Shown here: positions 23,848-30,941 of the stretch, piece after piece
Layout of the letters: every line of letters starts with the position of its first letter
Position numbering within the stretch: the stretch's first letter is position 1
NCBI GenBank assembly: GCA_001189075.1
Contig: LFCN01000006.1
Coordinates: 124,001-188,000, forward strand
DNA: 64,000 nt
Direction of reading: 5' to 3'
Origin: Parcubacteria bacterium C7867-004
Lineage (GTDB): Bacteria > Patescibacteria > Paceibacteria > UBA9973 > UBA2103
Translations under genes and position numbers: made by a program
The notes under the pieces: generated by a model
What the model was told of the DNA's origin: nothing
What the model saw: the letters and a program-made list of their open reading frames with translations, nothing else
Database searches by the model: none

Positions 23848-24624
23848 ATGTTCGTACGCACTCCTGAAGAACGTATAGGCATCATTGAGTCGGGTAAGCG
23901 CCTCGGCGAGATTCTCGACCAGGTAACTAGCATGGTCGCGCCGGGTATCACTACCGGTTTCCTTGATAGTGAAGCTGAACGCCTGATCCTCGCCGGGGGA
24001 GACGTGCCTGCGTTCAAGGGCTATACGCCTGAGGGTGCCCGACGTCCCTATCCAGCGACGCTCTGTATCTCCGTTAATGACGAGGTGGTGCACGGTATTC
24101 CCGGGGACCGCGTCCTTAAGGAGGGCGATATCGTATCGCTCGATCTCGGTCTCGCGCACGACGGATGTATCACCGATTCGGCGGTGACCGTCGCCGTCGG
24201 GAAGACGACGAAGCAGGCATACGACCTGATGGATGCGACGCGTGATGCGCTTGAGGCGGCGATATTCGCTGCGCGTCCGGGAAATCGTATCGGCGACATC
24301 TCATTCGTTACCGGAGACGCCTTCAAGGGCACCGGATTTTCGGTAGTGAAGCAGCTTGGCGGGCACGCGGTCGGGCACGCGGTGCACGAGGAGCCGTTTA
24401 TCGCGAACGCGGGACATCCGGGTACCGGTCAGGAAATCAAGACGGGCATGGTGCTCGCACTCGAGCCTATCGCGAACGCAGGGAAGGCAGCCGTGGGTAT
24501 CGCTCCGGACGGCTATACGTACCGGTCCAAGGACGGCTCGCTCTCGGCTCATTTCGAGCACACCATCCTCATCGAAGCTGACCAGACGCTCGTTATCACG
24601 CGCCGTCCGAGCGAGCTAGCGTAG
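23848..24624 (+). CDS. map: methionine aminopeptidase, type I
   Basis: 258 residues, normal. It removes the initiator Met from nascent proteins. Metal ligands are visible: Asp in SLDLGLAHDG, Asp in CITDSAVTV, His in GGHAVGHAVHEEP, Glu in LALEPIA and Glu in HFEHTILI. The usual GHGIG.xHEEP is GHAVGHAVHEEP here, with an extra His. It is cotranscribed with adk, a common bacterial arrangement, but infA-rpmJ-rpsM-rpsK, which often come next, are not here. Confidence 0.95.
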   Translation: MFVRTPEERIGIIESGKRLGEILDQVTSMVAPGITTGFLDSEAERLILAGGDVPAFKGYTPEGARRPYPATLCISVNDEVVHGIPGDRVLKEGDIVSLDLGLAHDGCITDSAVTVAVGKTTKQAYDLMDATRDALEAAIFAARPGNRIGDISFVTGDAFKGTGFSVVKQLGGHAVGHAVHEEPFIANAGHPGTGQEIKTGMVLALEPIANAGKAAVGIAPDGYTYRSKDGSLSAHFEHTILIEADQTLVITRRPSELA

Positions 24625-24639
24625 CCTCCCTCTTTCCTT

Positions 24640-24687
24640 TATACTGCGTACATTAGCCGCTTCAGGGCGATTTTTACTATAGAATCT
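24640..24687 (+). promoter_or_regulatory. ndk promoter region (two possible -10s, small hairpin)
   Basis: TATACT (24640-24645) would give a 36-base leader with a weak GCC/GGC hairpin (24656-24668) and T5 run, like the ribosomal leaders. TACTAT (24675-24680) ends 7 bases before the ATG and would give a leaderless transcript. The two cannot be separated from sequence. Confidence 0.35.
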
Positions 24688-25296
24688 ATGCCAATCCCAC
24701 ACCCAAAGAAAGAGCGCACCTTCGTCATCGTGAAGCCCGACGGCATCCAGCGATCGCTGGTCGGCGATATCATCACCCGCTTCGAGCGCACGGGCCTCAA
24801 GCTCATCGGCCTCAAGCTTACCGTGCTCGATTCCGATCGCATCTGGAAGCACTACAACAAGGACGATGCCTGGTTCCTTAAGAAAGGAGCGAAGATCGCT
24901 GAAGATCGTGCTGCAGCGGGTCTCTCAGCAGAGAAGGATCCTATCGAATACGGAAAGGACATCATCCGCGCGCTTGAGAAGTTCATGACCTCCGGTCCGG
25001 TTGTGATGATGGCATGGGAAGGAAACTCAGCGGTGAGCGTAGTTACCAAGCTCACAGGAGGCACTGAGCCGTCAACGTCTGACGTCGGTACCATCCGCGG
25101 CGACTACACCATCGACTCCTACAACATCGCAGCTATCGACGACCGTGCGGTCCGCAACCTCATTCACTGCTCCGATACTCCGGAGAACGCGGAGTTCGAG
25201 ATCGGCCTCTGGTTCGATGAGAGCGATCTGATCAGCTATCGCCTCATCGGCGACGAGATACTGTACGACGTTAATCTTGATGGGATTCTAGAGTAA
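24688..25296 (+). CDS. ndk: nucleoside diphosphate kinase, long form
   Basis: 202 residues against ~140 for typical Ndk. Core: ERTFVIVKPDGIQRSLVGDII, VVMMAWEGNSAVSVVTKLTGGTEP, GTIRGDY and the active-site His in NLIHCSDTPENAEFEI. Two additions are seen: an insertion of about 30 residues (~62-95, KKGAKIAEDRAAAGLSAEKDP) in the Kpn-loop/helix region, and about 35 extra residues at the C-terminus (DESDLISYRLIGDEILYDVNL). It balances NTP pools by transferring the gamma-phosphate. It ends at a perfect palindromic terminator. Confidence 0.93.
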   Translation: MPIPHPKKERTFVIVKPDGIQRSLVGDIITRFERTGLKLIGLKLTVLDSDRIWKHYNKDDAWFLKKGAKIAEDRAAAGLSAEKDPIEYGKDIIRALEKFMTSGPVVMMAWEGNSAVSVVTKLTGGTEPSTSDVGTIRGDYTIDSYNIAAIDDRAVRNLIHCSDTPENAEFEIGLWFDESDLISYRLIGDEILYDVNLDGILE

Positions 25297-25316
25297 TCCT
25301 TACGAGGCCAAATTAA

Positions 25317-25354
25317 GTACGAAAAGAGGCCCAATATTGGGCCTCTTTTCGTAC
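25317..25354. terminator. perfect palindromic terminator after ndk
   Basis: A 19-bp perfect palindrome, GTACGAAAAGAGGCCCAAT (25317-25335) and its complement with no loop base, with A4/T4 tracts on both sides. Confidence 0.85.
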
Positions 25355-25389
25355 ATGTTCACCATACTGGGTATTTTTAGACGGACCCC

Positions 25390-25424
25390 TTGCGGTAGTT
25401 CAATATTATTGATAATATTGAACT
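25390..25424 (+). promoter_or_regulatory. promoter and 13-bp palindromic operator of fic
   Basis: TTGCGG (25390-25395), 17 bases, TAATAT (25413-25418), then 6 bases to the ATG. The perfect inverted repeat AGTTCAATATTAT (25397-25409), TG, ATAATATTGAACT (25412-25424) covers spacer and -10 and touches the start codon, as expected of an autorepression site. Confidence 0.75.
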
Positions 25425-26534
25425 ATGAATAAAGAACAGACTAATAAGGACATAAGACTTGTTCCAGCTAAGGTAATTCCACTGCCACCAGTCGGGATAG
25501 ATAAGGCTGCACTAATTTCGGAACTCACTGCGGCACACGCCGCAGTAGGCGAGTTGCGGGGATTCATCGGTACTCTACAGAATCCGGATCTCCTCATCGC
25601 TCCATTTCGAAAACGGGAAGCTGTCGCCAGCTCAGCTATAGAAGGAACTCGAGCAACACTCGACGAGGTCATGGAATATGAGGCGAAAGAAGATTCAGTC
25701 GTCGACGAAGCGGATCAAAAAATACTCGATATCATCGAAGTTATGAATTACGAATCCGCTATGGGTGTCGCACTCAGAGAATTGAAAGAAAGACCAATTG
25801 GTGAAAATCTTCTGAAGAGAACTCATAGTAGGTTGCTTCAGTCAGTCCGCGGAACTGATAAAGACAGGGGAAACTTCCGGAAAACACCGGTCAGGGTAGG
25901 TGACTACGTACCCCCTGTGTGCACAGACATCATCCCTTTAATAACCAATTGGGAGAGATATCTGAATTCGGATATGGAGCCAGATGCACTTATACGTATC
26001 GGAGTCGCTCACTATCAGTTCGAAGCAATTCATCCGTTCATGGATGGAAATGGACGTATTGGAAGGCTTATAATACCTCTCTTCTTACGCCAGACTGGTA
26101 TGTTGCAGACACCCGTTCTCTACATCAGCCATTATCTGGAGCAGTACAAGGTCGAATATCAGCGTCTACTGCATAGAATCGATACCGATCAGGAATGGAC
26201 GGAATGGCTTAAATTCTTCCTTAGGGCGGTTGAAGAGCAGGCAAAAATAACTACGACAATGGCAAAAAATATTCAGGATTTGTATGAACGCCTGAAAGTA
26301 ACTGTCGTTGGGGAAATACGATCTCAGCACTCAATAGCCATGCTTGACTTGATTTTCAGTCGTCCAATTCTGACAGCAAGCCATGTCAGGGATGCGATAA
26401 GTGCTCGTAGCAAAGGAACAGCTTATAACCTTCTTGAGAAATTCGTAGCAGCTGGAGTGCTCACAGAATTGAAGACTAGTGGAAAGGAGAAGTTCTATGG
26501 ATTCTCTGAGTTGCGGAAGCTCATCAGGGCATAA
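25425..26534 (+). CDS. Fic family AMP-transferase with inhibitory helix and winged helix
   Basis: 369 residues. The Fic core carries HPFMDGNGRIGR (catalytic His, phosphate-binding loop). Upstream, SSAIEGTRATLDEV contains the (S/T)xxxE(G/N) inhibitory motif, so it is the class with an N-terminal autoinhibitory helix. The C-terminal ~80 residues (IAMLDLIFSRPILTASHVRDAI...TAYNLLEKFVAAGVL) form a winged helix. Fic enzymes AMPylate target proteins; the target is unknown. The gene is more AT-rich than its neighbours and uses AGA, ATA and TTA-type codons more often, suggesting transfer. The abutting palindrome suggests autorepression through its winged helix. Confidence 0.9.
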   Translation: MNKEQTNKDIRLVPAKVIPLPPVGIDKAALISELTAAHAAVGELRGFIGTLQNPDLLIAPFRKREAVASSAIEGTRATLDEVMEYEAKEDSVVDEADQKILDIIEVMNYESAMGVALRELKERPIGENLLKRTHSRLLQSVRGTDKDRGNFRKTPVRVGDYVPPVCTDIIPLITNWERYLNSDMEPDALIRIGVAHYQFEAIHPFMDGNGRIGRLIIPLFLRQTGMLQTPVLYISHYLEQYKVEYQRLLHRIDTDQEWTEWLKFFLRAVEEQAKITTTMAKNIQDLYERLKVTVVGEIRSQHSIAMLDLIFSRPILTASHVRDAISARSKGTAYNLLEKFVAAGVLTELKTSGKEKFYGFSELRKLIRA

Positions 26535-26540
26535 TCCTCT

Positions 26541-26570
26541 TTGCGGGTAGACGTATCCACACGCTATACT
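26541..26570 (+). promoter_or_regulatory. promoter of the candidate structured RNA
   Basis: TTGCGG (26541-26546), 18 bases, TATACT (26565-26570). The predicted start (~26577) coincides with the first base-paired bases of the RNA. The spacer contains TATCCACA (26554-26561). Confidence 0.6.
26554..26561 (+). promoter_or_regulatory. TATCCACA box (DnaA-box-like)
   Basis: Matches 8 of 9 bases of the consensus DnaA box TTATCCACA; it lies between the -35 and -10 of the structured RNA. The same 8-mer precedes each of the three pilin genes. Confidence 0.3.
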
Positions 26571-26574
26571 TGGT

Positions 26575-26749
26575 GCGGAGCCGTCCCAAAACGCAACTTG
26601 CTCATCTTTCGGGAGTCCTATATTCACGCGTCCCGCAGCATCTTTCATGCTCAATAGGACGCGGTGCGGACACCCACGTGGCACAAAAAAGTTGCCACGT
26701 ACGGACGGTTCCGCAGAAATCCCGGTACTCTTGTACCGGGATTTCTGCG
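26575..26749 (+). ncRNA. candidate multi-branched non-coding RNA
   Basis: No protein-coding frame fits. The ends pair as a 12-bp stem: GCGGAGCCGTCC (26575-26586) with GGACGGTTCCGC (26703-26714), one G-T pair. Inside are three hairpins: CGCGTCC/GGACGCG (26627-26633, 26657-26663), itself capped by AGCAT/ATGCT; GGTG-CGGA-CACC (26663-26674); and ACGTGGCA/TGCCACGT (26676-26683, 26693-26700). An alternative pairing GTCCTAT/ATAGGAC (around 26615 and 26654) competes with the first hairpin. A 17-bp hairpin (26712-26749) ends the unit, but no T tract follows. It does not show the SRP Alu/domain IV motif, a 6S rod or tmRNA features. Class unknown. Confidence 0.55.
26712..26749. terminator. 17-bp hairpin closing the RNA unit
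   Basis: CGCAGAAATCCCGGTAC (26712-26728), loop TCTT, and its perfect complement (26733-26749). The A3/T3 tract in the stem is short and no T run follows, so termination is inferred. Confidence 0.55.
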
Positions 26750-26773
26750 TAGTACGCATGCTAGAGTAGCGGT

Positions 26774-27151
26774 ATGAAACCGATGTCGCACCGCTTCCCG
26801 TGGCTCATCGCGACGCTTCTGGTCGCTGCGGTTGTCGGCGTGCTCGAGCAATGGGCAATAACGGACTTCCTGTACTGGCGCTATACCTGGTTCGATATCG
26901 TCATGCATTTTCTCGGTGGGCTCACTATCGGACTCGCTCTCGTGGCGCTTATCGGGAGCCGCTTCCGTCCGGTATGGTTCCTCGTCTTGATGATCGCGGT
27001 TGCGGTCGGATGGGAGGTCTTCGAGGCACTGGTGGGCATCCCGCGGGAAGCGAACTTCAAGCTCGATACTGCCCTTGATCTGCTCATGGATACGCTCGGC
27101 GCGCTTCTCGCGTACGGCATCGCCCGATTCACTTTATGGCGCTCCGCGTAA
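26774..27151 (+). CDS. small integral membrane protein, YjdF/DUF2238-like
   Basis: 125 residues with four predicted transmembrane helices. The pattern WFDIVMHFLGGLTIGL, then WEVFEALVGIP and a C-terminal LDTALDLLMDTLGALLAY resembles the DUF2238 (YjdF) family, with its conserved HFLGG and D..D.LGA acids in the membrane. Function unknown. TAGAGT (26762-26767) ends 6 bases before the ATG, pointing to a leaderless message. It overlaps the next gene by 16 bases, so the two are coupled. Confidence 0.7.
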   Translation: MKPMSHRFPWLIATLLVAAVVGVLEQWAITDFLYWRYTWFDIVMHFLGGLTIGLALVALIGSRFRPVWFLVLMIAVAVGWEVFEALVGIPREANFKLDTALDLLMDTLGALLAYGIARFTLWRSA

Positions 27152-28524
27152 CGTTCCATGGCGGCGCAGGAGCCGTTACCGGCTCGAACTTCCTGGTCGA
27201 AGGACCGAAGGGACGGATCGTCGTCGATGTGGGTCTTGAGCAGGGACGGGATTTCTCGGTAGCATCCATGTACTCGCCGTTCCCGTTCGATGTGCCTGCC
27301 GTCGATGCGGTAGTGATCACGCACGCGCATCTCGACCATATCGGCCGCGCGCCGAAGCTCATGCGCGAAGGATTCAAAGGCAAGGTGTACATGACGCCGC
27401 CAACCAAAGACCTTATGGAGCTCATGCTCCGCGATAGTGTCGGACTCCTCACCCAGGAAGCCAAGCGCCGTGGACTCGATCCCCTCTATGACGAGAACGA
27501 CGTGAACAAGCTCATGCAGCACGTCGAGACGCTCGACTATCACGTCGAGAAGGAGATAGCGCCGGGTCTCTCCGTCTACCTGCGCGATACCGGCCATATT
27601 CTTGGTGCGGCGAGTGTGCGCATCGTGAATTTGGACGACAAGACGAGTCTCGCGATAACAGGAGATATCGGCAACTCGCCGAATCCCTATCTCAATGACT
27701 GGGAAGCAGTCCCTGATGCTGACGCGGTGATCATGGAGGCGGTGTATGGGGACCGGGCGCATGATCACCTGGATACCCGCATTCCGACGCTCCGCGACAC
27801 GATGAAGCGCGCTATCGAGCGGGGAGGCACCATTCTCATGCCTGCCTTCTCCATGGAGCGCACCCAGCTCATGCTCTATGAGCTCTCGAATCTTATGGAA
27901 GCGGGAGAGCTCCCCAAGATCCAGGTGTTCTTGGATTCACCGCTCGCCATTTCAGTAACGGAGATATACGAGAAGTGGGCGGGCACCTATTTCAATCCAA
28001 GTGCCAAGGAAGAGACGAAGCGCGAGAAGAGCATATTCCGGTTTCCGTTCCTTACGATGACGCCGTCCCGCGAGGACTCGGAAACCATCGGCCGCGAACC
28101 GGAGCCGAAGCTTATCATCGCCGGCGCCGGCATGAGCCATGGCGGCCGCATCGGCCGCTGGGAGGCGAAGTACCTCCCGGATCCTCGCACGACGCTCCTT
28201 ATCGTCGGGTACCAGGCTCCAGGGAGCCCAGGACGCATGCTCAAGGACGGCTCGCCGAAGGTGAAGCTTGATGGGCGGGAGGTGAAAGTGGCCGCCAAGG
28301 TCGAGTCGCTCACGAGCTGGTCGGCACATGCGGACCGCGATGGCCTGCTCAAGTTCGCTGAAGCGACGCTTCCTCGCGCGAAAGCCATCTTCGTGTCGAT
28401 AGGGGAGCCGAGCGCCCAGCGCTTCCTTGCCCAGCGCATACATGATTTCCTCGGCGGAAAGGCCATCGTCCCGAGTCAGGGAGAGGTGTGGGAGATAACG
28501 AAAGCAGGCGCGAAAAAAATATAG
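27136..28524 (+). CDS. metallo-beta-lactamase/beta-CASP RNA-processing nuclease
   Basis: 462 residues. The metal site HAHLDHIG (residues ~60) and later motifs DTGHILGAASV and ITGDIGN belong to the metallo-beta-lactamase fold. The beta-CASP part shows FSMERTQLMLYEL, GAGMSHGGRIGRW and the C-terminal SWSAHADRDGLL. This is the CPSF73/Ysh1-like bacterial branch that acts on RNA, rather than RNase J, which is longer and differs at the C-terminus. It starts inside the upstream membrane gene. Probably a cytoplasmic endo- or exoribonuclease in mRNA turnover. Confidence 0.88.
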   Translation: MALRVTFHGGAGAVTGSNFLVEGPKGRIVVDVGLEQGRDFSVASMYSPFPFDVPAVDAVVITHAHLDHIGRAPKLMREGFKGKVYMTPPTKDLMELMLRDSVGLLTQEAKRRGLDPLYDENDVNKLMQHVETLDYHVEKEIAPGLSVYLRDTGHILGAASVRIVNLDDKTSLAITGDIGNSPNPYLNDWEAVPDADAVIMEAVYGDRAHDHLDTRIPTLRDTMKRAIERGGTILMPAFSMERTQLMLYELSNLMEAGELPKIQVFLDSPLAISVTEIYEKWAGTYFNPSAKEETKREKSIFRFPFLTMTPSREDSETIGREPEPKLIIAGAGMSHGGRIGRWEAKYLPDPRTTLLIVGYQAPGSPGRMLKDGSPKVKLDGREVKVAAKVESLTSWSAHADRDGLLKFAEATLPRAKAIFVSIGEPSAQRFLAQRIHDFLGGKAIVPSQGEVWEITKAGAKKI

Positions 28525-28526
28525 GT

Positions 28527-28961
28527 ATGTGGTTCGCGCTCGCTATAGCCGCCTCGCTCTTCTGGGGTCTGACCTATGCGATAAACGAGCAGTTGTATCG
28601 ACACATATCGATTTCAACGTATCTGGCCGTCGGATCTTTGATAGGAACAATACTCTTTTTTCTCATAGCTGTTTTCTCGGGATCCTTATCGAAAGATATC
28701 GCTACATTTGCATCTTCACCGCGTGCTTTGTTTCTGCTGGTCGGTAGCGTCCTTGCATTCGTCTGCGCTGAGCTGCTTATCGCATATTCCATAACGGGAA
28801 AGAATGCGGTGCTTGCAGGTCTCGTTGAGATCTCGTATCCAATCTTCATAGTCCTGTTCGGGTATATGCTTTTCAAGGAATCGAGCCTGACGGTAGCTAC
28901 TATAGCGGGCGGGGCGCTCATCTTCATGGGAGTGGCGACTATATACGTATTCAATCGCTAG
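28527..28961 (+). CDS. EamA/DMT-type small membrane transporter
   Basis: 144 residues with about five transmembrane helices, the size of a single EamA repeat. It begins MWFALAIAASLFWGLTYAINEQLY (typical W.L.A...WG opening) and ends with VEISYPIFIVLFGYMLFKE and GGALIFMGVATIYVF. Such half-size proteins usually work as dimers; the substrate is unknown. The ATG is 2 bases after the nuclease stop, so cotranscription is likely. It converges on the rplT operon through a shared terminator. Confidence 0.75.
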   Translation: MWFALAIAASLFWGLTYAINEQLYRHISISTYLAVGSLIGTILFFLIAVFSGSLSKDIATFASSPRALFLLVGSVLAFVCAELLIAYSITGKNAVLAGLVEISYPIFIVLFGYMLFKESSLTVATIAGGALIFMGVATIYVFNR

Positions 28962-28975
28962 TTCTGAGACTTACA

Positions 28976-29007
28976 GAAAAGGCCCGATGCGGACATCGGG
29001 CCTTTTC
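28976..29007. terminator. bidirectional terminator between the EamA gene and rplT
   Basis: GAAAAGGCCCGATG (28976-28989), loop CGGA, CATCGGGCCTTTTC (28994-29007). It serves convergent genes. Confidence 0.9.
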
Positions 29008-29026
29008 CTTAGTAAATCCAATCGTG

Positions 29027-29377
29027 TTACTTCTGCACCTTCGCGATGACGCGAGCGAATGCCTCAGGCTCGTTCGCTGCAAGCGTAGCGAGGACCTTAC
29101 GGTCGAGCGCTATCTCAGCCTTCTTAAGGCTCGCGATGAACGTGCTGTAGGACTTGAATCCTGCTTCACGGACTGCAGCGTTGAGGCGGACGATCCAGAG
29201 CTGGCGGAAGTCGGTCTTCTTGTCGCGGCGGTGGTTGAACGCGTTCTTTCCGGCGTGGACCAAAGACTCCTTCGCGAGACGAACCTTGGTCGAACGACCA
29301 TGGCGGTAGCCCTTCGCGCGGGTCAGTATGTTCCTGCGGCGCTTAGCCGATGCGACTCCTCCTTTTACTCGTGCCAT
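29027..29377 (-). CDS. rplT: 50S ribosomal protein L20 (bL20)
   Basis: 116 residues, normal. It opens ARVKGGVASAKRRRNILTRAKGYRHGRS, with FNHRRDKKTDFRQLWIVRLNAA and SLKKAEIALDRKVLATLA. L20 is an early assembly protein and the autorepressor of its operon in E. coli and B. subtilis. It is the last gene of infC-rpmI-rplT, 22 bases after rpmI. No obvious L20-binding pseudoknot was recognised upstream. Confidence 0.97.
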   Translation of the reverse strand: MARVKGGVASAKRRRNILTRAKGYRHGRSTKVRLAKESLVHAGKNAFNHRRDKKTDFRQLWIVRLNAAVREAGFKSYSTFIASLKKAEIALDRKVLATLAANEPEAFARVIAKVQK

Positions 29378-29399
29378 ACGAAATGATTAAACGCTGATA

Positions 29400-29591
29400 T
29401 TAAATAGACGTCTTCGAAAGGAACGCACGACGGATGCGGTTCGGTACCTGAATCGCGTTCGGGCGACTCTTTACGCCCTTGGTGCGGCCGCGCTCCTTTG
29501 CATTGAAGTGGTCCTGACCCGGCTTGCGCGCGATAAGCTTCCCGTTACGGGTTACCTTGATGCGCTTGGTGTATGACTTATTTGTTTTCAT
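29400..29591 (-). CDS. rpmI: 50S ribosomal protein L35 (bL35)
   Basis: 63 residues, normal. It has KTNKSYTKRIKVTRNGKLIARKPGQDHFNAKE and ends RIRRAFLSKTSI. It overlaps the end of infC by 14 bases, so the two are probably translationally coupled. The order infC-rpmI-rplT is the universal bacterial one. Confidence 0.93.
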   Translation of the reverse strand: MKTNKSYTKRIKVTRNGKLIARKPGQDHFNAKERGRTKGVKSRPNAIQVPNRIRRAFLSKTSI

Positions 29592-30168
29592 GGGTAGGTG
29601 GTTCTTCTGCTGCTGGAGCTGCTGGGCGCTTGGTGGCTTCCGCGATAGCTTTCGTGTCTCGTTCGATGATTCCGGCGAATCCCTTTGGTGCGCGAGCGAT
29701 CGGCTCGGCTACCTTGTACGGATAGGGGATGAGGAGCATGAACTTTTCCAACCTTGTCTTGAGGAAGGCTTCCTCCATGCCCTTGTATCGCCCCTTGAGG
29801 AAGAGCTCCATGCGAACTCGGTGCCCGTCGGCGAGCCATTCGGCTGCCTTCTTGGCCTTCAGGCGCATGTCGTTCTCCCCGGTCCCGACCTTGATCTGGA
29901 CCTCCTTTGTCTCGGAAACCTTTACTTTGCTACGCGCGGCGCTCTCCCGTTTGCTTCGCTCGTACTCGAATTTACCATAATCAGTGATTTTAGCAACGGG
30001 CGGGACCGCGTTCGGCGAGATCTCGATGAGGTCCAAACCGGCCTTTTGGGCGGCTGCGAGGGCCTCTTCCACGGTCAAAACGCCGAGGTTTTCTCCTTCG
30101 GCGCCTATGACACGGAGTTCTTTGGCACGTATCTCCTTATTTATGCGGGCTCGGTCGGTGGTACTCAA
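29578..30168 (-). CDS. infC: translation initiation factor IF-3, TTG start
   Basis: 196 residues. The N-domain starts INKEIRAKELRVIGAEGENLGVL; the linker and C-domain show KITDYGKFEYERSKRE, KVSETKEVQIKVGTGENDMRLKAKKA and VRMELFLKGRYKGM. The C-terminus adds a Pro/Ala/Glu tail. No ATG is available upstream of the N-domain: the frame is closed by a TAA, and the best start is TTG at 30168. A rare start codon (AUU) on infC underlies IF3 autoregulation in E. coli, so TTG here may play the same part. TATAGC lies about 9 bases upstream. Confidence 0.93.
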   Translation of the reverse strand: MSTTDRARINKEIRAKELRVIGAEGENLGVLTVEEALAAAQKAGLDLIEISPNAVPPVAKITDYGKFEYERSKRESAARSKVKVSETKEVQIKVGTGENDMRLKAKKAAEWLADGHRVRMELFLKGRYKGMEEAFLKTRLEKFMLLIPYPYKVAEPIARAPKGFAGIIERDTKAIAEATKRPAAPAAEEPPTHENK

Positions 30169-30215
30169 GGTTGTGTTAGCTATATTTTAGCACAAAATCC
30201 CTCAGGAACAAGCAA

Positions 30216-30941
30216 TTACGTGGATTTTTTGGCTTGCTTCGGGAGTTTCAGTTTTCCGAAGAAGGGAAGGTAGATATCGTCCTCAGGAGCGATTTGGAGC
30301 TCGCCCGCTCGTATCCGGTCTGAGAACTCCACGGGAGCCCCCTCGATAACCGCTAGAGGCTGGGATTCGTCACCCTCGCCCATAGTTAGGACGGCAGAGG
30401 CAGCGAGCCCGTCCGCGATAGAGACTTGCTCGAACTTGAAGGGGCGTCCGAAGAGATCTTTCTCCTTGCGATAATCCTTCAGCCCCTTGATACCGGCATA
30501 GCCGAGCGCGATGCCTACGATGCCGGCGCGAAGTGGGAGCACCCGGCTGTCGGTTATGACGATCCCGAGGTTCGCTATTCCGTACTCTCTCATCAGTTTC
30601 GTACGGAGGCTCTTCGCCGCTTTATAACTATCCTTCGGAAGCAGGATCAGCTTTCCGTCCGCGTTCGAGTCATCGATGCCGGCGTTCGCCATAGCCATGC
30701 CGTCCTTGAGCGTGAGCCACACCCACTTGGTCGGAAGCGCGAAGGTGCTTTCAGCTCGGATGAGCGTTTCTCGCTCCTTCTCATTCGCAGCGACGGCTGT
30801 CCGTTTCTCGGCGAGCGCGACTATCTTACTGGTCACGATAAGCACTGACCCTTCTTTGAGCTTGGGGATATGCGCACCTATGAATGCGGCGAGATTTTCG
30901 CCCTCGCGGAACAGACGCGTCTTAACTGGCCGTACCTGCAT
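30216..30941 (-). CDS. CofE-like (F420:gamma-glutamyl ligase fold) protein
   Basis: 241 residues. The F420 ligase domain is recognised by GSVLIVTSKIVALAEKR, GIDDSNADGKLILLP, GIVITDSRVLPLRAGIVGIALGYAGI and the KDLFGRPFKFEQVSIADGLAASAVLTMGEGDE segment (parts: DLFGRPFKFEQVSIADGLA). True CofE adds glutamates to the deazaflavin F420. No F420 synthesis gene is seen in this window, so it may act on another substrate. It overlaps the downstream end of the queuosine-precursor transporter by 20 bases, suggesting one operon. Confidence 0.8.
   Translation of the reverse strand: MQVRPVKTRLFREGENLAAFIGAHIPKLKEGSVLIVTSKIVALAEKRTAVAANEKERETLIRAESTFALPTKWVWLTLKDGMAMANAGIDDSNADGKLILLPKDSYKAAKSLRTKLMREYGIANLGIVITDSRVLPLRAGIVGIALGYAGIKGLKDYRKEKDLFGRPFKFEQVSIADGLAASAVLTMGEGDESQPLAVIEGAPVEFSDRIRAGELQIAPEDDIYLPFFGKLKLPKQAKKST

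Noticed and set aside
26575..26749. 6S RNA, SRP RNA or RNase P as identity of the structured RNA
   Set aside because: The fold is a multi-branch junction of ~140 bases, without the rod-like bulged helix of 6S, the conserved GGAA/AGCAG elements of SRP RNA, or the size and P4 motif of RNase P.
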